DNA of 64,000 nt, taken from contig SSBO01000010.1 in assembly GCA_005281725.1 (NCBI GenBank), positions 552,461-616,460 on the forward strand. Direction: 5' to 3'. The stretch is from Wuchereria bancrofti. Lineage: Eukaryota > Nematoda > Chromadorea > Rhabditida > Onchocercidae. Position numbers and translations under genes: made by a program. Every line of letters begins with the position of its first letter. Position 1 is the first letter of the stretch. Shown piece after piece: positions 39,101 to 52,635 of this stretch. A model generated the notes under the pieces. It worked only from the letters and a program-made list of their open reading frames with translations. It was not told the origin of the DNA and made no database searches.

Positions 39101-42100
39101 GATCCCTTTTGAAAAATAAAATTTTAAATTAAACTAATATATCTGATTAATGATCTTTATACATGCATCACTCCTTCTTAAGAGAAATATTTTTGTAATA
39201 TTTTCTTGACAGGATTGTACTCAGATTGGTCAGAAAATTCCGAACAAAAGGAAGAAATTATGACAAAACAGAAAAAAAGTACAACAAGCAATGATACCAA
39301 TGCGGAACGAAACGAATTAAGAGATAGCGTTGAGTCACCAAATCACGTATACGGTACGCAACAATATCCTGTTATTCCTGAAACTGAATCAACGATACAT
39401 TACGATATAAGTTCATGTTACGAGAATGCAGGAAAACAGACTGCTGATAACTCTGAAATGGCAGGTTTTCAACAAACAGGTATGCTTCGACCAAAGCAAT
39501 TTATATTTCATACATCTGATTAATTCACCTAAAATTTCCAGATTACTTAACCTTGAATTGCTTAAATATATCACATTCGGAAATCTAAATTTGTGATTTC
39601 ATTGCATCTTTATAATTATCACTTATTTAGGAACAGTTTTTTTTGCCAATTTATTAAGACTTGTTTATGAGAGAGGAAGAAATATAACAAACTGTTATTT
39701 TTGAACACAAAAATTTTCGAAAATTTACTTTGGTTTTTATGCAATTATTTGAACTAGCTATTTCAATATTTTATGAGGTAGCGGAAAACAAAGTGTTATA
39801 TTATTTTAGACGATGCTACGCTTAATCAGCAACCAGTGGGATACGAACAATATACTTATTCTTACAATGAACCACAAATTCAAAGCTTTGATGAAATGAA
39901 AAATGTAAATTACGATTACGGTACGATACCGTATCCTGATTATGAACAACAACAACAGCAACAACTGCAGCAAAATGAAATGCTTACAAATTATCAAAAT
40001 TATGACCAAATGAATTATGGAACAACGTATCAAAGCTATAATCAACAATCAACTGTAAGTCAAGATTACGCACAACAACCGATAACAAAGCAGAATTACG
40101 ATCAGCAATCTACCACATTTCCTGATTACGATGCTTCACAATATGATCAATCACAAGGATATAGCTATGATACTTATTCGTTATCTTATATGTCATCAGC
40201 AAATGACGATCAAAATTATAAAAGTCAGACTGGTTCGGAACCTTATCCAGGTGAAATAGTCAAATTTAATAATAATACGAAATAAAATTTCTAAAATTCA
40301 AGTCGCAGGATCGCTTAGAGAGCTTGTTTGAAAGATTCGAAATATACAGGATTTTTTTTTTGCTCAGAATAGACATTTGCTAATATCACATGAGAATGAA
40401 TTATTATTTGAAACTTTGCATTCATCCATATTGGAGAAAGACTATCATAGTCTAATATAATAGAGATAAAAGGATAATATTCATGAAAATTACCGAAAAG
40501 ATTATCATCAGAAAATGTTTAGATATTGCTAAAGAAACAACAAGCGATTACGGTATGCCACATTATCAACAACCTGTTGCAGAAAATTCTACTGTATCTA
40601 TTCACTCTAATGATGGTTATCGACCTCCTGTGATACCGCAATACATTGCACCATTATTTCCAGCCGTAATTAGGCATCTTTTTTTTTTTTAAAGAAGGAA
40701 ATTTTTATAAACCAAACTTCTATGATACAATTGCAATGAAAAATTTCCAGTATATTATTGGGAATTTTCAAATGATAGTAAAATGAACTTAAAAAGTAAT
40801 TTTTAGTCTATTTTATGAAATATTCATTTTCAGATCAGAACCAAATCCATTTTCTTGGGAAGCACAGGAAAGTGCAGCAGCAACGGTTACACAATCGATA
40901 CCACAACCTGATATCCAGACATCACAAGCATTTTCTACTGAAACATATCAACAAAAGTTTGTTAAATTTGATCGTCTTTTTTTTTGCTTCACTTACCATA
41001 AAATTAAATTTTAAATATATATTAGCAAATTTTTTCTTGATTTTTTTGGAGCAATAAAATGTTACATAATTTTAAATAAAAACATTATTATTAACATTAT
41101 TTTATTGCTACTCTTGTTTATTCAAACCTAATGTTACATTCCTAATTTTCTCACAAATTTACATTCAGTATTTAGCAAATATTTTGGATTTTGAACAGAT
41201 TTGAAATTTGTTTCGTTTTTTTCTTACCTAAAAGATAATCAAATTTTAGTTACTTTTTTACTTATGACTTTTCTAGAATATCCTCTTTTTTTTCTAGAGA
41301 AGTAGCAACGGAAAATGATAATAGCATTCAAAATGATGTAGAGACGAAACGAAAACGTAAGTGATATAAACAAATACAGTGTTTTACGTGTATCGTAAAA
41401 ACATGTAGCATAGTTCTTTTATTTACATATATTTTTTGGAGAAATGAAGAGGAAATAATTTCAATTAGTTATTCAATTAGTTTTTTTTATAATAATAATA
41501 AGCAAATATTTTTTTTTCTGTCTTAAATATTGCTTTGATGTTTGCTAAAATTTAATTTTAAATACTGCTTCAATGTTTACTGAGGTTTGATTTTAAACAA
41601 AAAAAAAAATTTCATTCAAAGGATGATAGATTTAGCTATTTTTAGCACCTTTACGACCTGCTCCCCCATCGCCACCTGCTGAACGTTCAGTACCACCAAC
41701 ACGACCTCCAATACCACTTTCAATAACAAAATCGAAATATTCCATTGAACCATCAGTGCATCAACAATCATCGTCTAAATTGATGGAATCAGAACCAGAA
41801 GAAGAAGATGCATGGACACAGTTTAGAAAATTAACAGAAAAAGCTACAACAGCTGTGAAATCAACTGAAGAAAAATTGAGAGAATTGGAAAAGACTACAG
41901 CAGCCAATGATATCAAGGATGAAAGTTATCTCGCACAAATCGGGTATGTTTTCCAGAAAGAGGACGAAAAAGCAGACAAATAACAAATGCTGCAACATTT
42001 TTAAATTTTTTTTTAGGTTTAGTGAAATTCTGTGGTAATCATTCCTAACATTACTTGTAACAAGTCTAATTAACTTCATTAGCGACTACTTTTGCATAAA

Positions 42101-45100
42101 TATGATAAAAACGAAAAAGTTTGTAGTGGTTCTCAAGCTTACATTCCGGAACATGCCTATAAGCAAGCACGAGAGCAAGGATCTCTGATTACGCCGGTAA
42201 AAGAGAAAAAGAAGAGTAAGCATGGAAAATCGAAGAAAATACCGGAACCTGAATTGACATTAGCGCAGGAAGATGACATGGATCGAGCTGCTATGGAACT
42301 AGCAAAGAAAATGGCTGCTACAAGAATTGATTTACAGGTTGAATTAATTTATTACATTTTTGATTAATATAATTTACTTATAGTATCAGTGCAGTGTATT
42401 AGTAGTTTGTTTATGAAATAAATTAAAATGCATCTTTAATATGCAACTTAAAATATTTACATAACCTTTTAGTCTTTTTTTTTTATGATGCTGAAATGAA
42501 AATACCAAAATATATATTTTAATACTTATTCAATCGTCATTTATATTTCAATTATTCATTTTTTATTCACTTGGTCTAACTCTTTTTAGAGCTTTTTGCA
42601 CTTGAATGTTCCATTCATTTGTTTTTTGGTTCCTTATCAATTAAATTTGAATTTCGTTTTTCTGTAAACGTTTTTTTGAAAAAACGATTTAATAAAAGAT
42701 AAGTAAACGAAATACACAGCGATTATCGTAATAATACTTGTAGGATTGGAAGCCACCAACGGAGCAACAAGGTCCATCAAGTCCTAACCAGCAATCAAAC
42801 AAATCATCTGATGAAATGTTAGCATTATTATAATCGCTAAATTAAATTAAATTAAATTTAATTTCAAACTCACTAACGATATGTCTCGTTAGAAAGCGAC
42901 GATTAATTAGGGTGACAGATAATAAATGTTGTTAAATTTATGTGCTTATTTTTTATAAAAGTTATTTCATGAATTCATCCTTCACTTTTCTAGTCCAATG
43001 ACAGTACTAGCATCAGCTAAATCAAGCAGTAACGATGCGGTAAACAAGGAAGCTTCAGATACATTTAAAGAAACAAATGCCACAGCAACTTTTAGGTACC
43101 TTCATGAAATTTACAGAAAATTCTAAATCAGTAATTTAAGAATTAAAATTCGCAGAAGCAGAGCGTAGTCATTTTTATCTGTATTCCTAACTTATTTGCT
43201 TTAATTAAGATTTACATTAGTGTAGATAATTTCTTATAAATGGTTATGTATTTTTAGAATTGAAATATTATATATTCTTGATCTAACTCAAGATTAAATC
43301 CTAGTAATGATGAAAATGCTAAGATTTGGATAGGTTTATTTTGCTTTCTCAATTTTATTATCACTTTATCAATTGTACTCTAATATTTAAGCCAAAAGCT
43401 AGACAATCGAACTTGGACCGCATTTGATGATTCACAAACAACTGAATTACCAATATCTGAATCAGGCTTTTTCACAAATGCTTCTGTAGCTCCAATTTCA
43501 CCTGATAAAGCATTTGGTTTCAATGTTGCGCCCAATGAACTTAATGCTTCGATCAATGACAGTTTAATTGATGAGGTTCTTATGCAAAAAATATTTTAAT
43601 TATATTTTATTAAAAGATATTTTAAATGGTAATTAATAATCAATAATCAACATTAACATTAAGATAAGATTAACATTTAAATGGTAATTAATCAACATTA
43701 ATTACTTTCAACTTATCAAAAAAAAAAATGTTTTTTTCTATCAATTTACAGGATTATGATCCATTCAATGTACGTTCAGCAGATGATTTAGTTAAAGAAG
43801 CAAAAGCACGAGTTGCTGCAGCATTAGCTGCAGAAGAAACTGAAAAAGATGTCAACTTTTTTGCTACTGCTAAAATAAATGAAGAAAAAAAAAGTGATAT
43901 TAGTACACCAACACAAGAAGGTGGTAGTCCAACTAGTTTACGACCTGTTGGATTTGATGATGAATTCCGTGTGGAAGTTAGTTTTTGATATAGATTAAAA
44001 TATAAACTATGCTTTTTATTTCTCTTTTTTTTTATTAGGCAAACAAACTATAAAATATACATATAGGTTTTTTAATTTTAATTTTTTAATTCGAAGATTA
44101 GCGCAAAAGTCCAATGTTGATTAGTATTAGTTGGTAGTAATGATTTCAGTTACAAATATCTTAATTTGCTTAATTAAATAATAAAACTAATTAAATGAAC
44201 GATGTAACTCGAATAATTATCTATATCATCATTATTGAAATGAATCAGTCCTATTTAATTTGAAACAGGAAAAAAAATTTAATAAAAGTTCAATGTTTTA
44301 GATGTGTCCTTTTTTTTTTGAACTTAAATGTTTAACATAATTTCAGGATGATGCTATCAGTACACCAAGTCCATTATACGATGAAGATGATAGTGAACCA
44401 TTGATTGATTTTCCAGATAAATTTACCGGTGACGGTTGGGAAATGATGATTCGGTATCCTATAAAGAAAAAAATTATGAGTGATCGTTACTGGAAGCCAT
44501 GTTACGTGAGAATACGTGACAATAGCCTTTTTTTGTTCAATTCAAAAACTGAACAGAAACCATTTATGGAAATTTTATTACAGGTTTTTTTTTCAAGCTT
44601 TCACTCTTTTATTTCCATTTCTTAGACCATTTTGTTAGGAAACTTTTAGTTTTAAAATTAAATCATACATAGCTTTTATTCCTTTTTGAAAAATAATTTT
44701 CTTGAAATTACGCCTGTATTCAAGTTATAAAAAATGAAAGTAACATGAATTTTAATTTATATTACTTATGTTTATCGTAATACCATTTCGTAAGCTATAA
44801 TATTCATAACTGATTCTAAATTAAGTTAGATTTTCTTTAGCTGTTAATGGGTATTGATAAAATGATTGATTGATTGCTGCTGACTGAATGGACTATTTGC
44901 TTGTTGCCTTGTCTAATTAAAATTAGTTTAATTTCTCTAATATACTAATTTATAATTACAATTTAGCAAACTGTTAATTTCATTTTGAAGAAGTGATTAA
45001 GTCATTTTTAAACTTATACATTCTATCAATTTCAAATAATTTCATAATTTCAGGCGACGTACTCTCTTTCGGATCCAACATTACAAGCATATGATGTTTA

Positions 45101-48100
45101 TGGCAAAATTCATACGGTAAAATTGCAATGTGTTTCATACAAAGAACGCGTTGGTATTAGACCAGGTATGAATTTCAATGATTGAAAATTTTAAAATTTA
45201 AAAAATATCCAATGTTTGACATTGTTTCTCAGCTTTGATATCATTATTTTAAAATTATTACTTAATCATAATTCTAAGTTAAAATTTTGAAATTGTAATT
45301 AAAATTTTTTCTATAAAACTATAAAGATAAATAAATTATCAAAAAAAAAAATAGTTTGTGACAAATTTTTAGGACAAATTTCACGATTAGTAGAAGGACA
45401 TGTGACAAAATATGGTTTACCATTGGAACATTCAGCACAATGCACAGTAATACTAAAATTTGGTTCATTAAATGCAACCGAATTGTTCACATTTGTTGTT
45501 ACAATTGAAGATATTCTCTTTCACTGTGTGGCTGTGCGAAATAATACTCCAACATATAAACAAGATGAAGTTCAGGTATTAAAATAATATTTTAATGCAT
45601 AATTTTACAATAGAGAGCATAGGTATTCATTTAAGATGAACAATTTATCTTAAGAATTAGTACTTATTTAAGCATTTATCTAAGATAAGTTTTGATAAGT
45701 CATTTAAGATAAGTCTTAAAATTTAAAAATTTTTATCAATTGTTAATTATGCATAATTTACTTCATTCACTTATTAAGATTGCCTAATTAAATGTTTACA
45801 TGTGAATAACCAACTTGTCACTTTTTATTTCATTGCGTAGGTGAAAAAAAAAACTTTGCAATATATGATATACTAGAAATATATGATTAAAAATTAATAA
45901 ACTAAGGAAATTAAAGGTTGAAATTGAAATAAACATGAGAGATAAGAAAAATTTTGCTGCACTTTTTTCTAAAATATAAAATAAATGAACAATTAAATGG
46001 AAAGCAAAATACCTGCTAATGTATGATATACCAAAAATATTTAATTAAAAAGTAATAAACTAAGTAGCAACAAGGAAATGAAAATTTAACATGATTGACG
46101 GGAAAAATTTTGCTATTTTTTCTTCTAAAAAATAAAATATAAAATAAAAAAAGTTTTTTTTTTTTCATAAATTTTTCGTGAATTATATTTGTTTCAAAAA
46201 GATTCATTGTTACGATGAATATGCTGCTTATGTGGACAAATTCAATATTTTGAGCGATCAAAAAGCTCGTGTACGATTATTTTGTCTTGCATTTGTTTCC
46301 GGATCACCAATACTTGAAATTGGTCTCAATGATCGTCGTAGACAAGGAAAGGTTAATCATTTATTAATTTATTAGTCATTTCAAAATTTTATTTGTTTAT
46401 TATTTTGAAATTTCAATAACTTATTGTTTACAATGTTTGCTATATTATATTTCATATCATATATTTGTTAATTATTTTATCGTATGCAAATAATTATGAA
46501 ATCAATGTAGGAAATAGTTCGTCGGAAAGATATTTTACCGATGTATACCGAAAGATGGATAAGATTTGAAAATCTTGAATTTCACAATACAGTTGAAAAA
46601 GAAGTTTTTGAAAAAGAACAAATAATTCGACTTTCACCACCTGATGGATGCTTTTTTGAGGTATCATTTATTTATTATTTCAATATTTTATTCATAATTT
46701 AAATGTAGGAAGAAGTAATTGTTGTATAAGTGATTATTGAATAGGAGGTAACATTTCAGTGTTTAATGTTAGTATCGCTTTCATTACGTAATAAATTCAA
46801 ATCTGAATAATTTAAAAGGATTCAAATTTTGATTATCTGACTTGAGAATTAAATTGGCAGTAAATTAGCATTTCTTAAATTTCAAATTCTAGATATCAAA
46901 GGTGTCAATTAGTATTTACAGCAAAATTCATATGATAAAATAACATTAAGGAATATTTAAAATTTAAGAAAACTTATTTATCATATTGTATAATCGTATT
47001 TGTTACATTACTTATCACCTACTTATCATATTAACATATCATATAATTTTGCATAAATATCCTTGAATTTTCATTGGATTGAATAAATTAGTATAGCTAT
47101 CATTTTACCATCCTTTGTTCTGGCAAATATTAACTAAAAAAAGATTTATATAAGCTTTGGATGAGAGTAAAACATTTCAAAATTTTTTAAACATATTAAA
47201 AAGATTCTGATATTATTGTTATAAACGGAAAAAATTTCAACAGATAATGAGATTTCGTGTAAGGCCGCCAAAAAATCGCGAAAAGCCATTAACAGTAAAA
47301 TGTGTGATGAAAATTGCTGGTTCTAAAGTATGTTTTTGAAACTTTTATTTCCTATGATTTTGAAATTATCTTTTTGATCAAAATTTTGAAATTATTTTTT
47401 TGATCAAAATTTTGAAATTATCATTTTCAAAAGAATTGAAATTTTTTTTTTTTTTCAAATTTTATAATAATTAAGGTTGAAATTCGAATTGAAGCTATGG
47501 CAGCGGCACAAACAGAGAAAACAAAAGGTGATCATAGTAGCAAACGTCAAGTACCATGTGAAGATATTCAAATTCGTTTTCCAGTACCTGAAGCATGGAT
47601 TTATTTGTTTCGTGAAGAACGACGTTGGGGTGTCGGATCGGTGCATGCAAAAGTAAGACGTCCGGGTAAAGTTAAGGTAATAAATTAATATTGTTTAGTC
47701 ATTTTTAATTATATGAAAAAAAAATTTTCAAAATATTTTTATTTTTATTAAAATTTTCTTTTATTTTTTTTCTTTTTTTGATAGTTTTATTTTATCTAAA
47801 TTAAAAATACTAAGCAATTTTGATAAAATTTAACAATTTCAGAATCTTAAAGATCGTCTAATGGGTACGGTACATAATGTTGAAAATTCACTCATTGAAG
47901 CTGGTATTGGTGAAGCAAAATATGAACATGTTTTTCGTGCTTTAGTTTGGCGTATTCCACGTCTTCCAGAAAAATTTCACGCTGCATACAGGGAACATTT
48001 ATTGCGTTGTCGTTTTGAACTTTCATCATTTGATTTAATGCCTGAAACATTTGCGCCAACATGCGATGTGGAATTTACAATGCCACTTGCAATGATTAGT

Positions 48101-48946
48101 AATACAGTGGTACGATCAGTAAGTGTTGAACAACATGATGATAGCGATCGGGTGGAAAAATTTGTACGATATGTGGCAAAATGTACTTATAAAGTTTGTA
48201 TTTCATTCATTTATTAAAAATACCTTAATGAATTTTTTAATTGATGAAATTAATTAATGTTCAATTTTTATAAGATCTATCTTTTTTCCTTTTTTTTTCT
48301 AAAATAATTTTATAATGATTTTTTTAAATTAATTTAGTAATTTCATAAAGATTTTTTTGAAAAGTAAGCAATCTTGAAAATATGATATTCAATTTGAAAT
48401 ACTATATGCTTACCTTTTGTTTCTCATTATATCTTAAAATATATCATGCATTCTAAACTTTTTTTTTAAAATTATATTCAGGTTGAAATAGATTATGTTC
48501 AATGCTCTGATTTGGATATTGATCCTATATTTGATCCAACTATAGCTAATCCAGCAGCTAATCAGGAAAGCATACCTGAACCACATAAAGCAATGTTTAA
48601 TCCAGGCGAAGTGAACGAATTGCATGCAGGGTAAAGTTCTTTTTTTTTTTAAAGTTCTACTTTAAACAATTTTTTAACAAAAAAATTTTTTTTTTTGATT
48701 AAAACATTCTCTACTAATTTCATTTTTGTTATCACTTAAATAATAATCAAGCAGAAAAGTGTTGCAATTTAAATTCATTACTTTTTTGTACTCATTTAAA
48801 ATTCTAATTTTAGATATAGGATCGATTTTTCTGATGCAGAAATTGGCGCTAAAAGGCATAATGATGATGATTCAAGTAGTGATGAAGAAGAAAATCGAAA
48901 TGCAATGCCAATGATTCAGATTGATCCGAAACGATACGGTTATTGA
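30112..48946 (+). CDS. unc-41: Stonin / UNC-41 orthologue, endocytic adaptor
   Basis: About 30 exons join to roughly 1,690 residues, close to what I recall for long C. elegans UNC-41 isoforms. Predicted exons: 30112-30208, 31615-31778, 31947-32144, 32846-33053, 33546-33622, 33756-33906, 36271-36329, 37879-38007, 38624-38717, 39213-39479, 39810-40250, 40535-40665, 40834-40956, 41298-41356, 41646-41943, 42127-42337, 42744-42817, 42994-43095, 43392-43575, 43752-43976, 44347-44583, 45054-45165, 45373-45575, 46202-46351, 46511-46660, 47244-47327, 47476-47676, 47843-48193, 48482-48630, 48814-48946. The N-terminal half looks disordered, with WxxF (WFDF, WENF, WTAF), NPF and DPF motifs. From exon 44347 a stonin-homology then mu-homology region follows (GWEMMIRYPIKKK, FRFRVRPP-like segments, FPVPEAWIYLFREERRWGVG). 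By homology it recruits synaptotagmin into AP2/clathrin vesicles. The 40665/40834 junction does not keep phase, so one edge is wrong or a base is in error. An AATAAA lies near 49045. Confidence 0.93.
32415..32870 (+). repeat. 87-bp tandem array repeating an unc-41 splice acceptor and exon start
   Basis: The AG of each acceptor lies at 32501-32502, 32588-32589, 32675-32676, 32762-32763 and finally at the used site 32844-32845. Each unit has the TTTTAATTATCC polypyrimidine-like tract, TTGCAG (TTGTAG in the third) and the first 40 or so exon bases. Units 1, 2 and 4 read CAA TAG where the true exon reads CAA CAG. Confidence 0.92.
33907..36270. other. Large unc-41 intron with simple repeats
   Basis: About 2.4 kb. 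It contains a TTTA-rich tract near 34285-34400, a TGTA/TG tract near 34868-34940 and poly-T runs. No internal exon was seen; open frames at 33968-34168 and 35059-35280 are Phe/Ile/Tyr-rich and look non-coding. Confidence 0.6.
45862..46155. repeat. Intronic tandem duplication of about 150 bp
   Basis: The segments starting ATATGATATACTAGAAATAT (about 45862) and ATGATATACCAAAAATATTT (about 46021) share the same order of motifs, ending AAAATTTTGCT then an A-rich stretch. They are diverged and lie in the unc-41 intron just before exon 46202. Confidence 0.65.
47345..47425. repeat. Short intronic tandem repeat
   Basis: Three consecutive units of TTTTTGATCAAAATTTTGAA plus ATTAT, in the unc-41 intron before exon 47476. 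Confidence 0.8.
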
Positions 48947-50800
48947 TCAATTTATTGTGTAGGAAACTTTTCAGAATTTAAAATTTGACTGATTCAGAAT
49001 CACTTTTTTCTTTGGTATTTCATAATCTGAGTAATTTGAAATTTCAATAAAATTACAATTAAAAATGAATATGAACTTAAAAGTTATGATGAATTATGGT
49101 AAATATTAATAATTAAGTTAAAATCGGTATAAAACAAAATTAATTGTTTTGCGAGTTTTTGGCATTAGAAATTATCACTAATCACCATTTTTCATCTTTA
49201 TAACTTTCTGACGAAACAATAATTTGCATTGTTATTTATATTAGTTAATTGTAAGCAATGATTAGAAGAACTTTTTTTACATCCTTTTTCCTCATAATTT
49301 ATATTTTTATCTTTATAAATCATGTAATTTATAATTCATACCTTTTTTTTTGTAATTTATTATTTACATCCTTCAAAATTTAAAGGATATAAATTATCCT
49401 TATATTTACCCGAGAAATGCCTAATATTACTCATTATTTTTTATCTTTTTTAATTTTTTCCTGTTTTGAAATTTGCTTTTTCACATTGAAAAACAAAAAA
49501 AAAAAGAATTATAAGCAATTGATAAAGATAGATGCCTTCAACTAAATTTTAAAATTCAGTGAAAATTCAGAGTGTACTGTTCAGTTTATAGTAATTTCAC
49601 TAATTTCACATTTCATTGAACAAAGTTACTTATATTTAAACAGGCGTTTCCGGTGTCACTTTTAATTTATTTTTGATAAAATGCTTCGTTTTTTCCCCCT
49701 GACTTATCATCAACGCCCTCACATTATCAATTTATCTTTTTGATTAGAACTTTCAAATTTACAATCTGGCAAAAATTTGAAAACTTAATTTCCCAAGATC
49801 TCATGACAACTTTTTCTAACTATGTATTATTGGATTTTCCCATTTCTACTCTAATTTATTTCTTCTTTTGTTTGTAATTAAATTTACTTAATTTGTGTTC
49901 CGCTGTAAAGCATCGAGTAAACAATTCATGCATGCAGTAACAAGAGAATAAATTTTAAATTTTATTCGGATCAACTTGCAATCCCACAATATTCGATAAA
50001 TTCTAAAGTGATATTTGTTAAAATAAGTTGCATATTTCAAAATTAACCTCTAATGCATGCTTCTCCATTAGCTTTGTATGAAATCAATGCATAATATTTC
50101 CTTAATTTCATTAAAATTTCCCTCTATTAATGATTTCGGATGCTTTTACTCATTCTAATTGTATGCATTAATGATATTATTATCAATGTGAATTTTGCAG
50201 CTTGCATCAGACCGAAATAAATTATTTTTGTATTTGTTGATTTTAATTAATCGATGAGATGTACTGCGCAATTTCACGTACGATTTGACATGATAAAAAA
50301 TATGGTATGACAAAAGTGATGACAAATGAGTATTTATTTTTAAACCTTACAATTTAAAATCCCTGTATTGAGCAACACATCGGAGTGGTAAGAGTAGGAA
50401 AAAATCACTTCTGATTAAACTTTTCTGAAATTGTTGAATAGAAGGAACCTTATAAAAATTATTATCAAATATATTTTTACAAAAAAAAAGGAAGAGAAAA
50501 AAACAAAATTGAAATTAGAACTACACTTTCCAAGTTTCATAAAAACAGCACATTCTATAATAAGTGATTTGAATAGGAAAAATTTCGTGAAATTAATTTC
50601 GATTAAATGATCAAAAGAAATCTTGCTGCGAAAATCAGCAACTAATGTCTCATTATTAACACTTTATATATTGAATGTGAAATATTTTCAATTTGAAATT
50701 CCTCCAAAGAAAAAGCATTCGGATCAATTCTGCGTGCAATGGGCGCCTTCACATTAATTACATTAATAATCAAAGGTGTAAAAGGATTCTCCCCCACATA
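48947..50800. other. Intergenic DNA downstream of unc-41
   Basis: An AATAAA near 49045 could serve unc-41 polyadenylation. Beyond it I found no exon with splice-supported partners on either strand. Confidence 0.5.
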
Positions 50801-51468
50801 CTTTGTAACTTCTATTTAAATTGAGGTAGGATGAAGAGGTCAACCAATGCAATCAGTTAACGTTGAAAAGGTCAATCAGAACATGTCACGCATTTAAAGG
50901 ACAAAATAAGGTGATTTCATTCATTAAGAGTGATAGACAAAAACAAATGCAATTCTATTTCTCTTTGTTATACTGCAATCATCAAAAAGATAAGACGAGA
51001 TGATTTAAAGATTAACGTAATTCTCCATCTAATAAACAGTATACTGATTATAATGATAAGAAAGATATATAGTGGCATAGCTAATATTATAGTGATAAAT
51101 GTATCCATGTCTAGCGTATCAATAATATTACCTGGTATTTGCGTCTTCTCAATCATTGATTCCTGCAACGATTTATTGTATTTTGATAATGCTATCAGGA
51201 AACTCAATTCAGATGCTTTAATTTAGAATGATTAAACATTCATGTTATTAGTTTTACTTCTGAGTTAAGAAGGATCAGCTACAACTGATTTTTCTCTGAA
51301 TTCATTTTAGGGCATTGGTTCTTAAATTTATTGAGTTTATGCCTTATTGTAACGTTCTGATGTGTCTAATAAGTGATAAGCTGTGTGCATATTTGATAAA
51401 TAAAATCAAATAAATACCTGTCGTGTAATAATCAACGATAAAACATTTACCGGCAATCGTTCATGTTC
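50797..51468 (-). repeat. Left arm of a large inverted repeat
   Basis: Reverse complement of about 57706-58355. The core reads the same base for base in the stretches I compared. Similarity falls off on both sides: a few substitutions near 50775-50796, and only partial similarity beyond 51468. Confidence 0.9.
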
Positions 51469-51600
51469 AACTAATGGAAACATTCGAAATTCGTTGAAAA
51501 AGGACAAATATTATCCTATGTCAAAAGATTTCTCAAAAATGCTGAAACTATTCCTTATCATAGATGATGATACGGCTAAAGAGAACGACTATAACAGAAT
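50968..51600 (-). pseudogene. 3' fragment of the unrecognised membrane-protein gene (left copy)
   Basis: The minus-strand frame at 50968-51207 encodes the same 79-residue C-terminal segment as the gene on the right (57958-58197), with a hydrophobic stretch of about 24 residues (FITIILAMPLYIFLIIIISI) followed by a basic tail. The preceding exon end (51408-51480) is also shared, and a diverged match continues to about 51600. I found no upstream exons corresponding to the rest of the gene between 51600 and 52635, so this is a truncated paralogue or an assembly duplicate. Confidence 0.65.
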
Positions 51601-52635
51601 GTAAAATCACTTTGTTTTGATTTGTTTGAGACGATAGCAAATTTATAAATTATCTTAATTGCATTATAGTTTTAATTAATTATTTTAGACATTTAATTAG
51701 CTTGTCCTTTAAGTGATTCAATTATTTATGTATTCTTCATTATCTCTTATTTAGGATCATGATAATTAGGATATATTGGCATATTACATGGCATGACGAA
51801 GAAACCTTTATAGTAAATAATATATAGTAAATTGTTATAAAAAACTTGTTGAAATTAATAATAATAATAATCGTAGCAATTGTTTATCATCCTTTTTTTT
51901 TCCTTTTTTTCAAAATGACAAACAAAATAACAGTGAATTCTATTGTATTGTGATAATGATGTATCAGTTTGAGGTTTTTTTTCTATCGTTGAATATTTCC
52001 ACAGATGGTTCAGATGTTGTTTTTCTCCAGTTATAAACCATTTTATAACTAACAGTACTATTAAAGAATTGATAATTTTGATAAATGACTATATTTTGCA
52101 TATTGTTTTCACACCTGTTTAGTCAATTATTAAAACACCTGAAATTATAGATTTGTATATTCGTATATTTAGTATAGTAATTATATTTATGATCCGTTTA
52201 CATTCTATTCATCTCAGCTCACAATCTAACATTGTGTAACAGAATTGAAATGAATGATAGAATTAGATGTGATAGAAATGTAATGGATAAATATCAGAAT
52301 AAAAAGGTTTCAACTTCATCTGTTGTCATTTGATTTTGCTGTCACTTAGCAGTTCTCAAATGTTTTTCATTTTACGATAGCAATTGATGTAATATTCATT
52401 AAATGCTTTTAATGATTATAATAGATAATAAATTTTATTGAATAGATAGAATTTGGATAGATATACATGTTTAATTGTCATATTTCATATTAATTTAATT
52501 ACATATTTTATACTTTTAAAATGAGTAAATGAGAAGTACGATGCGAAATGCATGTGAATTTATTATAAAAGTTCATTCATTCATTTTTTTAAGATCTTTT
52601 GATTGTGAAAAAAGCAACTATATCAAAAAGATATT

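Noticed and set aside
50930..51226. 98-codon plus-strand frame repeated at 57939-58235 (minus)
   Set aside because: It is the antisense of the membrane-protein terminal exon; the sense frame has the better membrane-segment and basic-tail pattern.
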